Source: Sulfuriferula nivalis (GTDB lineage Bacteria; Pseudomonadota; Gammaproteobacteria; Burkholderiales; Sulfuriferulaceae). Taken from it: 64,000 bases of DNA. Every line of letters begins with the position of its first letter. Position 1 is the first letter of the stretch. A model generated the notes under the pieces. It did no database searches, was not told where the DNA came from, and saw nothing but the letters and a program-made list of their open reading frames with translations. Position numbers and translations under genes: made by a program. Shown here one piece after another: positions 7,573 to 16,485 of this stretch. The stretch is taken from positions 1,116,001 through 1,180,000 of the forward strand of contig NZ_AP021881.1 of the NCBI RefSeq assembly GCF_009937995.1. Direction: 5' to 3'.

Positions 7573-10055
7573 ATTTGCTGAAATTGGCTTTGCGTTTGTT
7601 GCTACGCGATAGTCGTGCGGGTGAACTGCGGGTGTTGGTGCTGGCGGTGATGTTGTCTGTGGCAGGATTGGCTGCTGTGCATGGGTTTGGTGAGCGCATG
7701 CAAGCTGCATTGACGCTGGAAAGCAATCGTTTGCTGGGTGCGGATCTGGTGTTAGTGTCAGATCATGCAATTGATCTGGAACGTATGGCGACTGCGCAAG
7801 CACGAGGCTTGGTGACCGCGAAGACTATGCAATTCCCTAGCATGATCAGTACTGCTGATAATAATCAACTGGCTGATATCAAGGCGGTAAGCACAGGGTA
7901 CCCGTTGCGTGGACAATTGCGTATTGCTGACAGTTTGTCGAGTGCCGATAAGCCCGTCGCCGAAATACCGCAAGCAGGCACGGTGTGGCTGGCACCGCGT
8001 TTGGCAAATGCGCTCAATGTGCGAGTTGGTGATAGTGTGACCGTGGGTTATCGTCAGTTGCGGGTGGCGGCGTTGTTGATCGATGAACCTGATCGTGGTG
8101 GCGATTTCTTTAATCTGGCGCCTCGATTGTTGATGAATCAGGCTGATATAGCGACGACAGGTTTGGTGACGACAGGCAGTCGGGCGACTTATCGTTTGCT
8201 GTTAGCTGGGGCTAGTCAAGCGCTAACGTCATATCAGGCTGTGCTCGCAAAGAATTTGACGCGAGGCCAGCGTTTAATGACAGCGGGTGATGCACGACCC
8301 GAGTTGCGAGATGTGCTGGATAAAGCCGAGCGTTATTTGGGATTGTCGGTGTTGCTGGCTGTGATGTTGGCAGCGGTGGCGATTTTACTGGCAGCGCGGC
8401 ATTTTTTACACAGGCATCTGGATACCTGCGCGTTGCTGCGATGCTTTGGCGCGAGTCAGACAACGATAGTTAAACTGTATATGTGGCAACTGGCACTATT
8501 GGGTATATTCGCGGCATTCGCAGGTGTATTGCTGGGTTATGCTGGACAGGCAGTTCTGGCTGAAATTTTAGGAAAACTAGCTAATTTAACGCTCCCGCCA
8601 GTAGGTGTATTGCCATTTTTACAGGCTATATTGGCGGGCTGGGTATTATTGGCGGGATTCAGCTTACCGACACTTTTGATGCTGCGACATACGCCTGCCA
8701 TGCATATTTTGCGAAAAGATGTGATTGCGCTGGATAAGTTGGGCGTATTCGCATATGTGGCTGGTTTGGCTGCGCTCGTTGCATTACTGTTTTGGCAAGT
8801 GCAGGATGTAAAGATGACGGGTGTGGTATTGCTGGGTTTGGCTGCGGTGTTATTAGTCACCGTAGCGTTTTCAGGACTGCTGGTGCTGGCTGCAGGCTGG
8901 TTAGCTGCACGTAGTACTGGCAGCTGGCGCTATGGATTGCTGAACCTGCGGCGGCGTGCTGCGGGTAGTGTGATACAGATTAGTGCTTTTACTTTAGGGT
9001 TGTTGGCATTGCTACTGCTGACCATCGTACGGGGTGATTTGCTGGACAGCTGGCATGCGACTATCCCAGCGCAAGCACCTAACCGTTTTGTGATTAACAT
9101 ACAGGCCAATCAAGTCGTGCCATTGCGTGCATTTTTGCGCCAGCATCATATCGAGCAAGCGCAGCTATATCCGATGATACGTGGGCGACTGACTGCAATT
9201 AATGGGCAAGAAGTGCATAGTGCAAACTATGCTGATCAGCAAACGCAGCGGCTGTTGGACAGGGAATTTAATCTGTCTTATGCGCAAGCGTTGTCGGCAG
9301 ATACGCAGCTAACAGCGGGGCAATCTTGGCGAGTGGACGTTACGCAAAATCAATTTTCTGTGGAACAGGGCATTGCTGATAAATTGCATTTGAAACTGGG
9401 TGACAGTCTGCAATTTGATATGGCAGGTACGCCGGTAATCGCGAAAATCACAAGCTTGCGTAAAGTTAATTGGGATAGTTTTAAAGTAAATTTCTTTGTA
9501 ATTGCCAACACATCACTGTTGCAAGCGATACCTGCAAGTTATATCACCAGTTTCTATTTGCCACCGACGTCGAGTTCGTTGTTAAACGAGATGGTGCGTA
9601 CATATCCTAATCTGACAGTGATCGACGTTTCAACCATCATGCAGACTGTGCAAGATATGCTGAGCCGCGTCACGACAGCGGTGCAGTTTGTGTTCTTTTT
9701 CAGTCTGATTGCCGGGTTATTAGTGCTGTATGCCGCACTTGCAGCGACTCGGGATGAGCGTGCAGTAGAAACAGCATTGTGGCGAGTGTTGGGCGCAAAA
9801 AAACGGCAGTTATGGCAAGTGCAAATTACTGAATTCATGGCGATAGGCATGCTTGCTGGCATGTTGGCGGCAACTGGTGCCAGTGGGGTTGCCTGGGGGT
9901 TAAGTACCTATGTGTTCAAGTTGGAATATCACCTGAACCCGGCATTATGGCTAATAGCGATTAGCGTGGGAGGCGTCGGCGTCAGTGTTGCCGGCGTACT
10001 CGGTTTATGGCGTGTTAGTCGGGTAGCCCCATTGGTGACTTTGCGCGGAGATTAA
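7569..10055 (+). CDS. ybbP: YbbP-type FtsX-domain ABC permease
   Basis: An 828-residue membrane protein with an N-terminal anchor, a large periplasmic segment (about residues 45-245), a first FtsX-type four-helix block (about 255-420), a central helix pair, a second periplasmic region (about 490-680) and a C-terminal FtsX block (about 700-825). This two-module build is typical of YbbP. It overlaps ybbA by four bases. Members of this class are mechanotransmission-type or lipid-extracting permeases rather than importers; the partner TesA-like esterase next door suggests a link to lysophospholipid or lipoprotein turnover (inference). Confidence 0.88.
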   Translation: MNLLKLALRLLLRDSRAGELRVLVLAVMLSVAGLAAVHGFGERMQAALTLESNRLLGADLVLVSDHAIDLERMATAQARGLVTAKTMQFPSMISTADNNQLADIKAVSTGYPLRGQLRIADSLSSADKPVAEIPQAGTVWLAPRLANALNVRVGDSVTVGYRQLRVAALLIDEPDRGGDFFNLAPRLLMNQADIATTGLVTTGSRATYRLLLAGASQALTSYQAVLAKNLTRGQRLMTAGDARPELRDVLDKAERYLGLSVLLAVMLAAVAILLAARHFLHRHLDTCALLRCFGASQTTIVKLYMWQLALLGIFAAFAGVLLGYAGQAVLAEILGKLANLTLPPVGVLPFLQAILAGWVLLAGFSLPTLLMLRHTPAMHILRKDVIALDKLGVFAYVAGLAALVALLFWQVQDVKMTGVVLLGLAAVLLVTVAFSGLLVLAAGWLAARSTGSWRYGLLNLRRRAAGSVIQISAFTLGLLALLLLTIVRGDLLDSWHATIPAQAPNRFVINIQANQVVPLRAFLRQHHIEQAQLYPMIRGRLTAINGQEVHSANYADQQTQRLLDREFNLSYAQALSADTQLTAGQSWRVDVTQNQFSVEQGIADKLHLKLGDSLQFDMAGTPVIAKITSLRKVNWDSFKVNFFVIANTSLLQAIPASYITSFYLPPTSSSLLNEMVRTYPNLTVIDVSTIMQTVQDMLSRVTTAVQFVFFFSLIAGLLVLYAALAATRDERAVETALWRVLGAKKRQLWQVQITEFMAIGMLAGMLAATGASGVAWGLSTYVFKLEYHLNPALWLIAISVGGVGVSVAGVLGLWRVSRVAPLVTLRGD

Positions 10056-10184
10056 ATGCTGATTTGTGATGGCTGAAATTAGCTGAAACTGCTTGCTAAG
10101 TTCTGAGAATTACGCTAATTTCTGAGTGCTGACAAATATAATCAATATAATAAAATTAGCGCCAAGTGAGCGCGGAGGACTGGT

Positions 10185-13049
10185 GTGAATGCAATTTTAA
10201 TTCCAGGTTTTTGGATACTTGCGGGCATATGTATTTATGCCACAGTCGTGCATGCATCAATTGCGTTTCGTCAGACTAAAGTCAATTACACACATCTGTT
10301 TTTTTCGGGGATGTGTCTGCTTGCTGTTCCCTTTATTATTACTCATACGCTGGTTTTTCATGCAGTTCAAGTGACTGATTATATTGAAGCACTTCGCTGG
10401 AATATCGCGGTTGTCGCACTGCAGTTAATTTTGCTGGTATGGTTTATTGCGCTGTATAGCCGTGTTCGCCCAAATTGGCTATTGTATGGACTCAGCATGA
10501 TTTTTTTAATTATGTTTGCAGCAAATTGGATGCAACCATACACCTTGCAATATATAACATTTGAGGGCATTCGGCCCTACTCTTTGCCTTGGGGTGAAGG
10601 TGTGAGTTTGCCAACAGGTAAAAATGGGAATTGGTTTAAATTTGGAGTGGCGGCAGTATTGTTTGCTTATAGCTATACCATTTATGCACTTGGAGTCAGT
10701 TATCGGCGAGAAGGCGAACGCGCCACGTTGGTTATGTTGTTTGCGGTTGTCATTTATCTTGTTCTATCTATACAGGGGATACTGGTGCGGTTTGGGGTGA
10801 TAGATTTTGTACCCTTAGGATCATTTGGTTATTTAGGCATGATCATAGTCATGGGTAGTGTGCTGGCCTATGAAACAAGAAAACAGGGTGAGCGTTTGCA
10901 AGCCATACTGGATCACGTCCCTGCAGTGGTTTATATGAAGGATTTGTCCGGTCGCTATTTAATGATTAATCGTCATTATGAAGAATTGTTTAATGTGACC
11001 AATGATGATTTGGTTGGCAAATATGATACCGGACTGTTCCCGCAAGCGCAGGTCGATATCTTTCGTGCAAATGAACGGCGCGTAATCGATGAGCGTACCT
11101 CACTGACGTTTGAAGAGGTTGCCGATAAGCACGGTGTGCCACATACTTATTTTTCGCAAAAATTCCCCTTGTTTAATGCTGATGGATCACCTTATGCAAT
11201 ATGCGGTATTGCAACAGATATTACTGAGCGTAAGCAAATGGAAACGGCGATTCGCTATATTGCCGAAGGAGTAGGTGCTGAAACAGGCGTGCAGTTTTTT
11301 CAACATTTGGTGCAAAGTTTATATCAGTTATTTCATGCTGATTATGTGTTGATTGGACAGTTGGATGAAGTTAGTGCATTGCGAGTACAAACGCTCGCAG
11401 TGTGTGAGCAGGGTCAGATAATTGATAATTTGAATTATTCATTGGTGGATACGCCTTGTGAGCAGGTGATGCAACTTGGCACGTGTGTATTCCCTAGCGC
11501 TGTTTATGCAGCGTTTCCTAAAGATAAGTTTTTGGCAGATCATGCAATTGAAGCCTATATAGGTACGCCATTGCTGGATGGGCGTTTGACAACACCAGTA
11601 GGCGTGGTGGTGATGTTGAGTCGTCATGCAATGTTACAAGAAATGCGTCAGGTTAAAGAAATCCTGGAAATTTTTGCCGCACGAGCTGGTGCTGAACTGG
11701 CGCGGCTAAAATCAGAAGAAAAAATGCGAGATATGGCATATCAGGATTATTTAACTCGTTTGCCTAATCGTGCTTTATTGCATGCGCAGCTTGCACAACT
11801 ATTACGTCGAGTTAATCTGGACAATAAAATTGGTGTGATGTTAATGCTGGATCTGGATCATTTTAAAACCATTAATAACGCATTAAGTCATGACGTGGGT
11901 GATGATGTGTTGCGTGAAGTAGCTCGACGCTTGGTAGATATGGCTGCTAAGGATTGCTTTGTGGCGCGTTTAGGTGGGGATGAGTTTGTGGTGCTGGCGC
12001 AGTCAGGTTTGCCTACGTTAGCACAAGCAGAGGGATATGCGCGTAATGTGGCGGGTAAAATTATGCAGCAATTCGAGCACACTTTGAGTATCGGTGAGCA
12101 TGAACTTAATGTAGGGGCGAGTGTAGGTATTGTGTTGTTTGATGGGTTGCAAGAATCAAGTCTGGACGTGTTGCGTCATGCTGAAATGGCCCTTTACAGA
12201 GCGAAAGGCATGGGGCGTAATAATGTGCAATTTTATTTGGATGAATTACAAGCCGGTGCGGAAGAAAAATTAAGGCTGGAAGATGGTTTGCGTATAGCGA
12301 TAGTTAATCGCGAATTTGAATTGCATTTTCAACCCCAGGTTAATGGGCAGGGGCGCATGATAGGTGCTGAAGCACTGCTGCGCTGGCGTCATCCTGAAAT
12401 GGGTAATATCCCACCTTCCATATTTATTCCCGTTGCAGAAGAGGCTGGGATTATACATAGCATAGGCTCATGGGTGTTGGATGATGCTGTGGCTAAGTTA
12501 GCAAGCTGGTTGAATACGGACGTGCCATATGCGGGACACTTATCGGTGAATGTCAGTGCCTGGCAATTCGCACGTGTTGATTTTGTTGAGCAAGTACGGA
12601 AAGTGTTGGAGAAGTATCAGGTATCGCCTGAACGCTTAATGTTGGAAGTGACTGAAACGGCTTTGCTGTATGACTTTGACCAGACGGTGAGCAAATTAAG
12701 AGAGTTGCGTGAACTGGGTGTGCAGATTTCCCTGGATGATTTTGGAACGGGTTACTCTTCTTTGGCATATCTCAAAGATTTGCCTTTGGATGAACTGAAA
12801 ATTGATAAAGCATTTATTGATGAGATGCTGCTGAATCAAGATCACACTTTGGTGGAAAGTATAATGGCAATTGGTGGTTGTATGAAGCTAAAGGTTATTG
12901 CCGAAGGTGTAGAATCAGCAATGCAGCGAGATGCATTGCTAAATTTAGGGTGCACACAGTTTCAAGGCTATTTGTTTTCCAAGCCATTACCTGAAATTGA
13001 GTTTTTGAAGTGGGTAACATTGCAGCAGTCCGAGCTCAATGATAAATAG
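10185..13049 (+). CDS. Membrane sensor with PAS, GAF-like, GGDEF and EAL domains
   Basis: A 954-residue protein from a GTG start at 10185, supported by GGAGG at 10174-10178 with 6-base spacing. About seven transmembrane helices (residues 1-230) are followed by a PAS domain (about 235-345), a GAF-like domain (about 360-510), a GGDEF domain with intact GGDEF at 597-601 and an EAL domain with EAL at 729-731, and the DDFGTGYSSL and IDKAFI blocks. It could make and break cyclic di-GMP; both active sites look intact. It sits alone between ybbP and dsrE-like genes with its own leader (10056-10184, otherwise empty). Confidence 0.88.
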   Translation: MNAILIPGFWILAGICIYATVVHASIAFRQTKVNYTHLFFSGMCLLAVPFIITHTLVFHAVQVTDYIEALRWNIAVVALQLILLVWFIALYSRVRPNWLLYGLSMIFLIMFAANWMQPYTLQYITFEGIRPYSLPWGEGVSLPTGKNGNWFKFGVAAVLFAYSYTIYALGVSYRREGERATLVMLFAVVIYLVLSIQGILVRFGVIDFVPLGSFGYLGMIIVMGSVLAYETRKQGERLQAILDHVPAVVYMKDLSGRYLMINRHYEELFNVTNDDLVGKYDTGLFPQAQVDIFRANERRVIDERTSLTFEEVADKHGVPHTYFSQKFPLFNADGSPYAICGIATDITERKQMETAIRYIAEGVGAETGVQFFQHLVQSLYQLFHADYVLIGQLDEVSALRVQTLAVCEQGQIIDNLNYSLVDTPCEQVMQLGTCVFPSAVYAAFPKDKFLADHAIEAYIGTPLLDGRLTTPVGVVVMLSRHAMLQEMRQVKEILEIFAARAGAELARLKSEEKMRDMAYQDYLTRLPNRALLHAQLAQLLRRVNLDNKIGVMLMLDLDHFKTINNALSHDVGDDVLREVARRLVDMAAKDCFVARLGGDEFVVLAQSGLPTLAQAEGYARNVAGKIMQQFEHTLSIGEHELNVGASVGIVLFDGLQESSLDVLRHAEMALYRAKGMGRNNVQFYLDELQAGAEEKLRLEDGLRIAIVNREFELHFQPQVNGQGRMIGAEALLRWRHPEMGNIPPSIFIPVAEEAGIIHSIGSWVLDDAVAKLASWLNTDVPYAGHLSVNVSAWQFARVDFVEQVRKVLEKYQVSPERLMLEVTETALLYDFDQTVSKLRELRELGVQISLDDFGTGYSSLAYLKDLPLDELKIDKAFIDEMLLNQDHTLVESIMAIGGCMKLKVIAEGVESAMQRDALLNLGCTQFQGYLFSKPLPEIEFLKWVTLQQSELNDK

Positions 13050-13083
13050 AAAATGTTTTTAAAATAAATTAAGGAGAATAACG

Positions 13084-13461
13084 ATGGCCGATAAATTAGT
13101 AATGATGTTGTTAACTATTAGTCCAGATCAGCCTCATCTATGTGGCACGCCTTTTTTTCAGGCGGCATCTGCGGCAGCGATGGATGTGGAAGTTGAGATT
13201 TTTTTTGCCAGTGCGGCTACGCGATTATTGGCGAAAGGCGTGTCAGAGCGCATTTTTCCTTCCGAGAATAAAGTGAAATCAGTGTATGAGTTTATGCAGG
13301 ATGCGGCTGAACTGGGCGTGAAATTTTATGCCTGTGGTGGCGCATTATCTGCTTATGCTATTACCCCTGACCGGTTAATTCCGGAGTGTACAGGAGTTGC
13401 CGGTGGCGCTATGTATATCAGCCGAGTGATGGATGATGATTGGCGGTCTATCAGTTATTAA
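13084..13461 (+). CDS. DsrE/DsrF-family sulfur-relay-like protein
   Basis: A 125-residue soluble alpha/beta protein of the DsrE/peroxiredoxin-like family, with Cys at 20, 84 (FYACGGAL) and 102 (PECTGVAGG); the second lies where DsrE-like proteins carry the reactive cysteine. It is preceded by AAGGAG. Such proteins carry persulfide sulfur in sulfur oxidisers, but stand-alone DsrE-like proteins are widespread and often uncharacterised. Its neighbours give no dsr operon. Sulfur transfer is therefore an inference. Confidence 0.7.
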   Translation: MADKLVMMLLTISPDQPHLCGTPFFQAASAAAMDVEVEIFFASAATRLLAKGVSERIFPSENKVKSVYEFMQDAAELGVKFYACGGALSAYAITPDRLIPECTGVAGGAMYISRVMDDDWRSISY

Positions 13462-13463
13462 AG

Positions 13464-13838
13464 ATGCGATGGCTGCTTGTTATATCGGCGTTAGTCTGGA
13501 GTGCTCAGGCACGCGCTGTAGATGTGCAGTCGCAGATATTGGTGCAAGCCTCACCATTGGCGGGTTTTCAGTATTACGATGGAAAATCGGTTTGGGGTGA
13601 GTTGCACGAAGGGGATACGCTCATACTCGTGCGTGAACCTGAGAATGCGTATGATGGCAACGCGGTGCGAGTGGAGTGGCATGGACATAAACTAGGCTAT
13701 GTACCGAGACGTGATAATGCCGCTGTTGCACGTATGTTGGACCGAGCCGAGCCGTTAAATGCTAAAATTACACGTCTGTTAAAAACAAGGAATCCATGGC
13801 AACGACTGCTGTTTGAAGTTTATCTGCCGTTGCAATAA
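13464..13838 (+). CDS. Secreted HIRAN-domain protein
   Basis: From the ATG at 13464 (just behind the dsrE-like stop) this is 124 residues with a signal peptide ending AQARA and one HIRAN-type domain: GFQYYDGKSVW, the core REPENAYDGNAVRVEW, then GYVPRRDNAAVARMLD. HIRAN domains bind DNA 3' ends in HLTF-type helicases, but short exported HIRAN proteins are common in proteobacteria with unknown function. A longer upstream start would overlap the preceding gene and damage the signal peptide, so I used 13464. It is probably cotranscribed with the DsrE-like gene. Confidence 0.7.
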   Translation: MRWLLVISALVWSAQARAVDVQSQILVQASPLAGFQYYDGKSVWGELHEGDTLILVREPENAYDGNAVRVEWHGHKLGYVPRRDNAAVARMLDRAEPLNAKITRLLKTRNPWQRLLFEVYLPLQ

Positions 13839-14033
13839 TCCTAGAAACGGCAGTTGGACACGTTGAAGTGTGCGCACATCAGGGTGCGGAGCGACGCCGC
13901 CATGTGCCGTGAGGGGTGTGCAATTCAACGTGTAGCGCAGTCACCAAACGGGTGATAGGTAAATTACGAAAATGAGCCTTAAGGATGATGATGTTAACTC
14001 AATCAATTAGCGGTCAATTGCCGTTTCTAGGAT
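13838..14033. repeat. MITE-like element with 19-bp terminal inverted repeats and internal long hairpin
   Basis: A 196-base noncoding element bounded by ATCCTAGAAACGGCAGTTG (13838-13856) and its inverse CAATTGCCGTTTCTAGGAT (14015-14033), with one mismatch. Inside it, ACACGTTGAA pairs with TTCAACGTGT, and the stretch between them pairs further (GCACAT/ATGTGC, GCGG/CCGC), so a transcript would fold into one long hairpin. The left repeat begins at the stop codon of the HIRAN gene and the right one ends 20 bases before tsaB. Size, termini and structure fit a nonautonomous miniature inverted-repeat element. No transposase for it is in the window. Confidence 0.65.
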
Positions 14034-14053
14034 AATTTCTATCTAAGATTTTC

Positions 14054-14722
14054 ATGAAGATACTCGCTTTTGATGCATCAACTGAATATTGCTCCACCGC
14101 GCTATGGATAGATGGGGTGGTGTCATCACGTGAGCAGCATGCAGGAATTACGCATTCACAGTTGTTGTTACCACAGTGTCAGGATGTGCTGGCTGAGGCC
14201 GGTTTAAGCTTTGCTGATCTGGATGGTATCGCATTTGGTATGGGGCCCGGCTCATTTACTGGATTACGTATCGCTTGTGCAGTAGCGCAAGGTCTGGCAT
14301 TCGCGGCAGATGTGCCTGTGGTCGGGGTAAGTGGATTGCAGGCATTAGCGCTGGCGACTGGCGCAGACAAGGTTATTGCATGTTTAGATGCGCGTATGGG
14401 GGAAATTTACCATGCTGCATATGTGCGTGATGATGATGTTCAATTATTAGGGGATATCAGCGTTTGTCATCCTACTGATGCGCCTCTAGTGACTGGGAAT
14501 GGCTGGGTAGGTTGCGGTACTGGTTTTGCAGTTTATGCTGAGGTATTAGCAGCACGTTATGGTGATGCGCTGCAGCGGGTTGATGCTGCGGTTTATCCAC
14601 GTGCGGGTGATATTGCAACATTGGCTGCACGGCAGTTGGCTCTGGGTTTGGGGCAAGCTGCTGAACTGGCTGCGCCATTGTATATACGAGACAAAGTTGC
14701 TTTGAAGATTTGCGAAAGATGA
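14054..14722 (+). CDS. tsaB: tRNA threonylcarbamoyladenosine biosynthesis protein TsaB
   Basis: A 222-residue ASKHA-fold protein with MKILAFDASTEYCS at the N-terminus, HSQLLLP and the family hallmark GPGSFTGLRIA. TsaB supports TsaD, with TsaE and TsaC, in making t6A37 on ANN-reading tRNAs. It overlaps rimI by four bases (ATGA), giving the common tsaB-rimI arrangement of proteobacteria. Confidence 0.93.
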   Translation: MKILAFDASTEYCSTALWIDGVVSSREQHAGITHSQLLLPQCQDVLAEAGLSFADLDGIAFGMGPGSFTGLRIACAVAQGLAFAADVPVVGVSGLQALALATGADKVIACLDARMGEIYHAAYVRDDDVQLLGDISVCHPTDAPLVTGNGWVGCGTGFAVYAEVLAARYGDALQRVDAAVYPRAGDIATLAARQLALGLGQAAELAAPLYIRDKVALKICER

Positions 14723-15192
14723 GTGCCGTTTTGCAAATAGATCCGATTGTGCGGCCGATGACACTGGCAGATTTGCCCGTGATTGCAGCGTTGGATGCGC
14801 AATGTTATGCATTTCCCTGGACCTTGGGTAATTTCGCTGACTCTTTGCATTCGGGTTATCGTTGTTGCGTCTATGAATATAATCAGACCATTATCGGCTA
14901 TGCGGTCATGATGTTGATTATCGATGAAGCGCACTTGTTGAATATTACGATTGCACCTGATAGTCAGGGGCAGGGTTGGGGGCGAAAGTTGATGGATCAT
15001 GTCATCATGCGTGCGCAACAAGATCATGTGCATTGGTTATGGCTGGAAGTGCGTCCGTCTAATGGTGTCGCCAAAAAGCTTTATGAAAGTATGAAATTTG
15101 AATTTGTTGCCGTGCGAAAAAATTATTATCCCGCTGTTGATGGCCGGGAAGACGCAGTCATTATGCGGTTGGCATTAAATCATGATGCGTGA
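14719..15192 (+). CDS. rimI: Ribosomal protein alanine N-acetyltransferase RimI
   Basis: A 157-residue GNAT-family acetyltransferase from the ATG at 14719, which overlaps the tsaB stop. It has the acetyl-CoA binding segment IAPDSQGQGWGRKLMDH and the C-terminal VRPSNGVAKKLYESMKFE with the FxxVxxRxxYY pattern of RimI. RimI acetylates the N-terminus of ribosomal protein S18; related members act more broadly. Its place between tsaB and a holD-like gene fits. Confidence 0.88.
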   Translation: MSAVLQIDPIVRPMTLADLPVIAALDAQCYAFPWTLGNFADSLHSGYRCCVYEYNQTIIGYAVMMLIIDEAHLLNITIAPDSQGQGWGRKLMDHVIMRAQQDHVHWLWLEVRPSNGVAKKLYESMKFEFVAVRKNYYPAVDGREDAVIMRLALNHDA

Positions 15193-15595
15193 AGCCATAT
15201 TAGCCGAATTGGGTTTAATGCCATTATGGCAAATTCGTGCTGAGCAGCCTCAAGCTGCGATGGAGTATGCTGCTATTGTTTTGCAGCGTGATGATGGCAT
15301 AACGGGTTTATTCGTGACAGATGCTTCTTGGGCTGATGATGTTGAGATTTTGTTTACGAATGTCTGTGATGCGCTACGAGTGCAGAAGCTAGTTGATCCA
15401 CAAACTGTCTCAAATGATTTAACGTTGTCATCGGGTGATGTGGGTTGGCTGTGGTTGGCTGGTGTGCAGAAAGATGAGTGCGTGATCTCAGCAGACATGC
15501 CTGTATTTACGAGTGTGAAAATGGGCGAGCTGGTTGGAAATGCAGAGCTTAAAGCTGGGTTATGGTCGGACTGGTGTAACTGGCGATTGCTATAG
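15182..15595 (+). CDS. holD: Putative DNA polymerase III psi subunit (HolD-like)
   Basis: A 137-residue protein overlapping rimI by 11 bases. The opening REAILAELGLMPLWQIRAEQ resembles the N-terminus of E. coli psi (QLQQLGITQWSLRRP), and the end (ELVGNAELKAGLWSDWCNW) resembles its LRANPTARAALWQQIC. In E. coli holD also adjoins rimI. Psi joins chi to the clamp-loader and contacts single-strand binding protein through chi. Sequence conservation in this family is low, so the call rests on end motifs, length and gene neighbourhood. Confidence 0.7.
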   Translation: MMREAILAELGLMPLWQIRAEQPQAAMEYAAIVLQRDDGITGLFVTDASWADDVEILFTNVCDALRVQKLVDPQTVSNDLTLSSGDVGWLWLAGVQKDECVISADMPVFTSVKMGELVGNAELKAGLWSDWCNWRLL

Positions 15596-15600
15596 ACATT

Positions 15601-15628
15601 AAAAAAGCCCGTACATAACGGGCTTTTT
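15601..15628. terminator. Bidirectional rho-independent terminator
   Basis: AAAAAAGCCCGT (15601-15612), a short loop, then ACGGGCTTTTT (15618-15628). The A-tract on one side and T-tract on the other allow it to end transcripts from both directions, here holD (+) and the convergent small gene (-). Confidence 0.9.
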
Positions 15629-15644
15629 GATTGGGACGGTTAAA

Positions 15645-15968
15645 TTAACCGTGCCAAGCGTGTTCCATAACATCCAAACGGATGTCTAAAGCGAATTTTT
15701 CGCCTTGACCTTCAACATTCAGGGTCACGATACGTGCGCCTGGTGTTGGGAAACTCACCTCGTGGGTGTAGGTATTTGGTGCGGTTACTGTTTGTTCATT
15801 AAGTACTTTACCGGTCACATCGGTCAATGTGCATTTAACTGCGCCTTCACCATTCAATAACGCTTGAACGCGGAAATTTTCATTAGCGCAACGGCGATAA
15901 ACTGCTGGATCACGGTTGACGTTATATTCGAGGTTGTTGACCTTGACGAGCTTAACCAGCTTTTTCAT
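15645..15968 (-). CDS. Uncharacterised small beta-sandwich-like protein (107 aa)
   Basis: A 107-residue protein without a signal peptide or transmembrane helix. The middle (VKCTLTDVTGKVLNEQTV, then THEVSFPTPGARIVTLNVEG) looks like alternating strands of an immunoglobulin-like sandwich, and the end is DVMEHAWHG with two His. Two Cys are present. I do not recognise the family; SoxZ was considered because of length and context but its C-terminal motif is absent. It ends at a shared terminator and is divergent from the operon holding the second CbbQ, so it may share that promoter region (15969-16071). Confidence 0.65.
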   Translation of the reverse strand: MKKLVKLVKVNNLEYNVNRDPAVYRRCANENFRVQALLNGEGAVKCTLTDVTGKVLNEQTVTAPNTYTHEVSFPTPGARIVTLNVEGQGEKFALDIRLDVMEHAWHG

Positions 15969-16071
15969 ATCAGCATTCCAATTTATAGTAAAGTTGAGTA
16001 AAATAATCGGGTATTGCGTAAATCACAATTCCGTAATTTTATTCTTAAACTTCTATTCGGTCTAGTCAGAA

Positions 16072-16485
16072 ATGGATCATCAAGCACTTATTAACGCATT
16101 TGACCAAGTTGATGAACAAATTGTCGACCTCGAACGCATTTTAAACGAACGTCAGTCTTTGCCATTATTAGCAACCGTAGAGCACGCTATGGCATTGACT
16201 AAGCAATTAATTATTGCGTACATCGATGATGTCGGTGTTAAGGAAATTCCTGCTGCCGACGCGGATTTGCTGGAGGTATTTAAAGTCCTGGTAAAAAGCG
16301 ATCCGTCGTGGAATACCATACGTGATAATTGTCGTGAACTGGTGTATTACTACAATTGCATTACCATGGACAGGATGGATGCATTGCCTGAACACCCTGA
16401 AAAAATGGCGGTACGTACATTGCGGCACCTGTATTTATTTATGAAAACACGCTGTATGCGTGAAGAACGTTTGGAGATGGCATGA
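16072..16485 (+). CDS. Uncharacterised helical protein coupled to second CbbQ
   Basis: A 137-residue mostly helical acidic protein ([38 protein letters not shown]) with no motif I recognise. Its stop overlaps the start of the MoxR/CbbQ-type ATPase as ATGA, so it is translationally coupled to it and probably expressed in fixed ratio. It opens an apparent five-gene operon: this gene, cbbQ2, eda, edd, cbbO2. A role as adaptor or regulator of the Q/O motor is possible but is only an inference from position. Confidence 0.7.
   Translation: MDHQALINAFDQVDEQIVDLERILNERQSLPLLATVEHAMALTKQLIIAYIDDVGVKEIPAADADLLEVFKVLVKSDPSWNTIRDNCRELVYYYNCITMDRMDALPEHPEKMAVRTLRHLYLFMKTRCMREERLEMA

Noticed and set aside
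15645-15968. SoxZ identity for the 107-residue protein
   Set aside because: Length fits, but the SoxZ sulfur-carrier region and its usual C-terminal motif are missing, and no soxY is adjacent.
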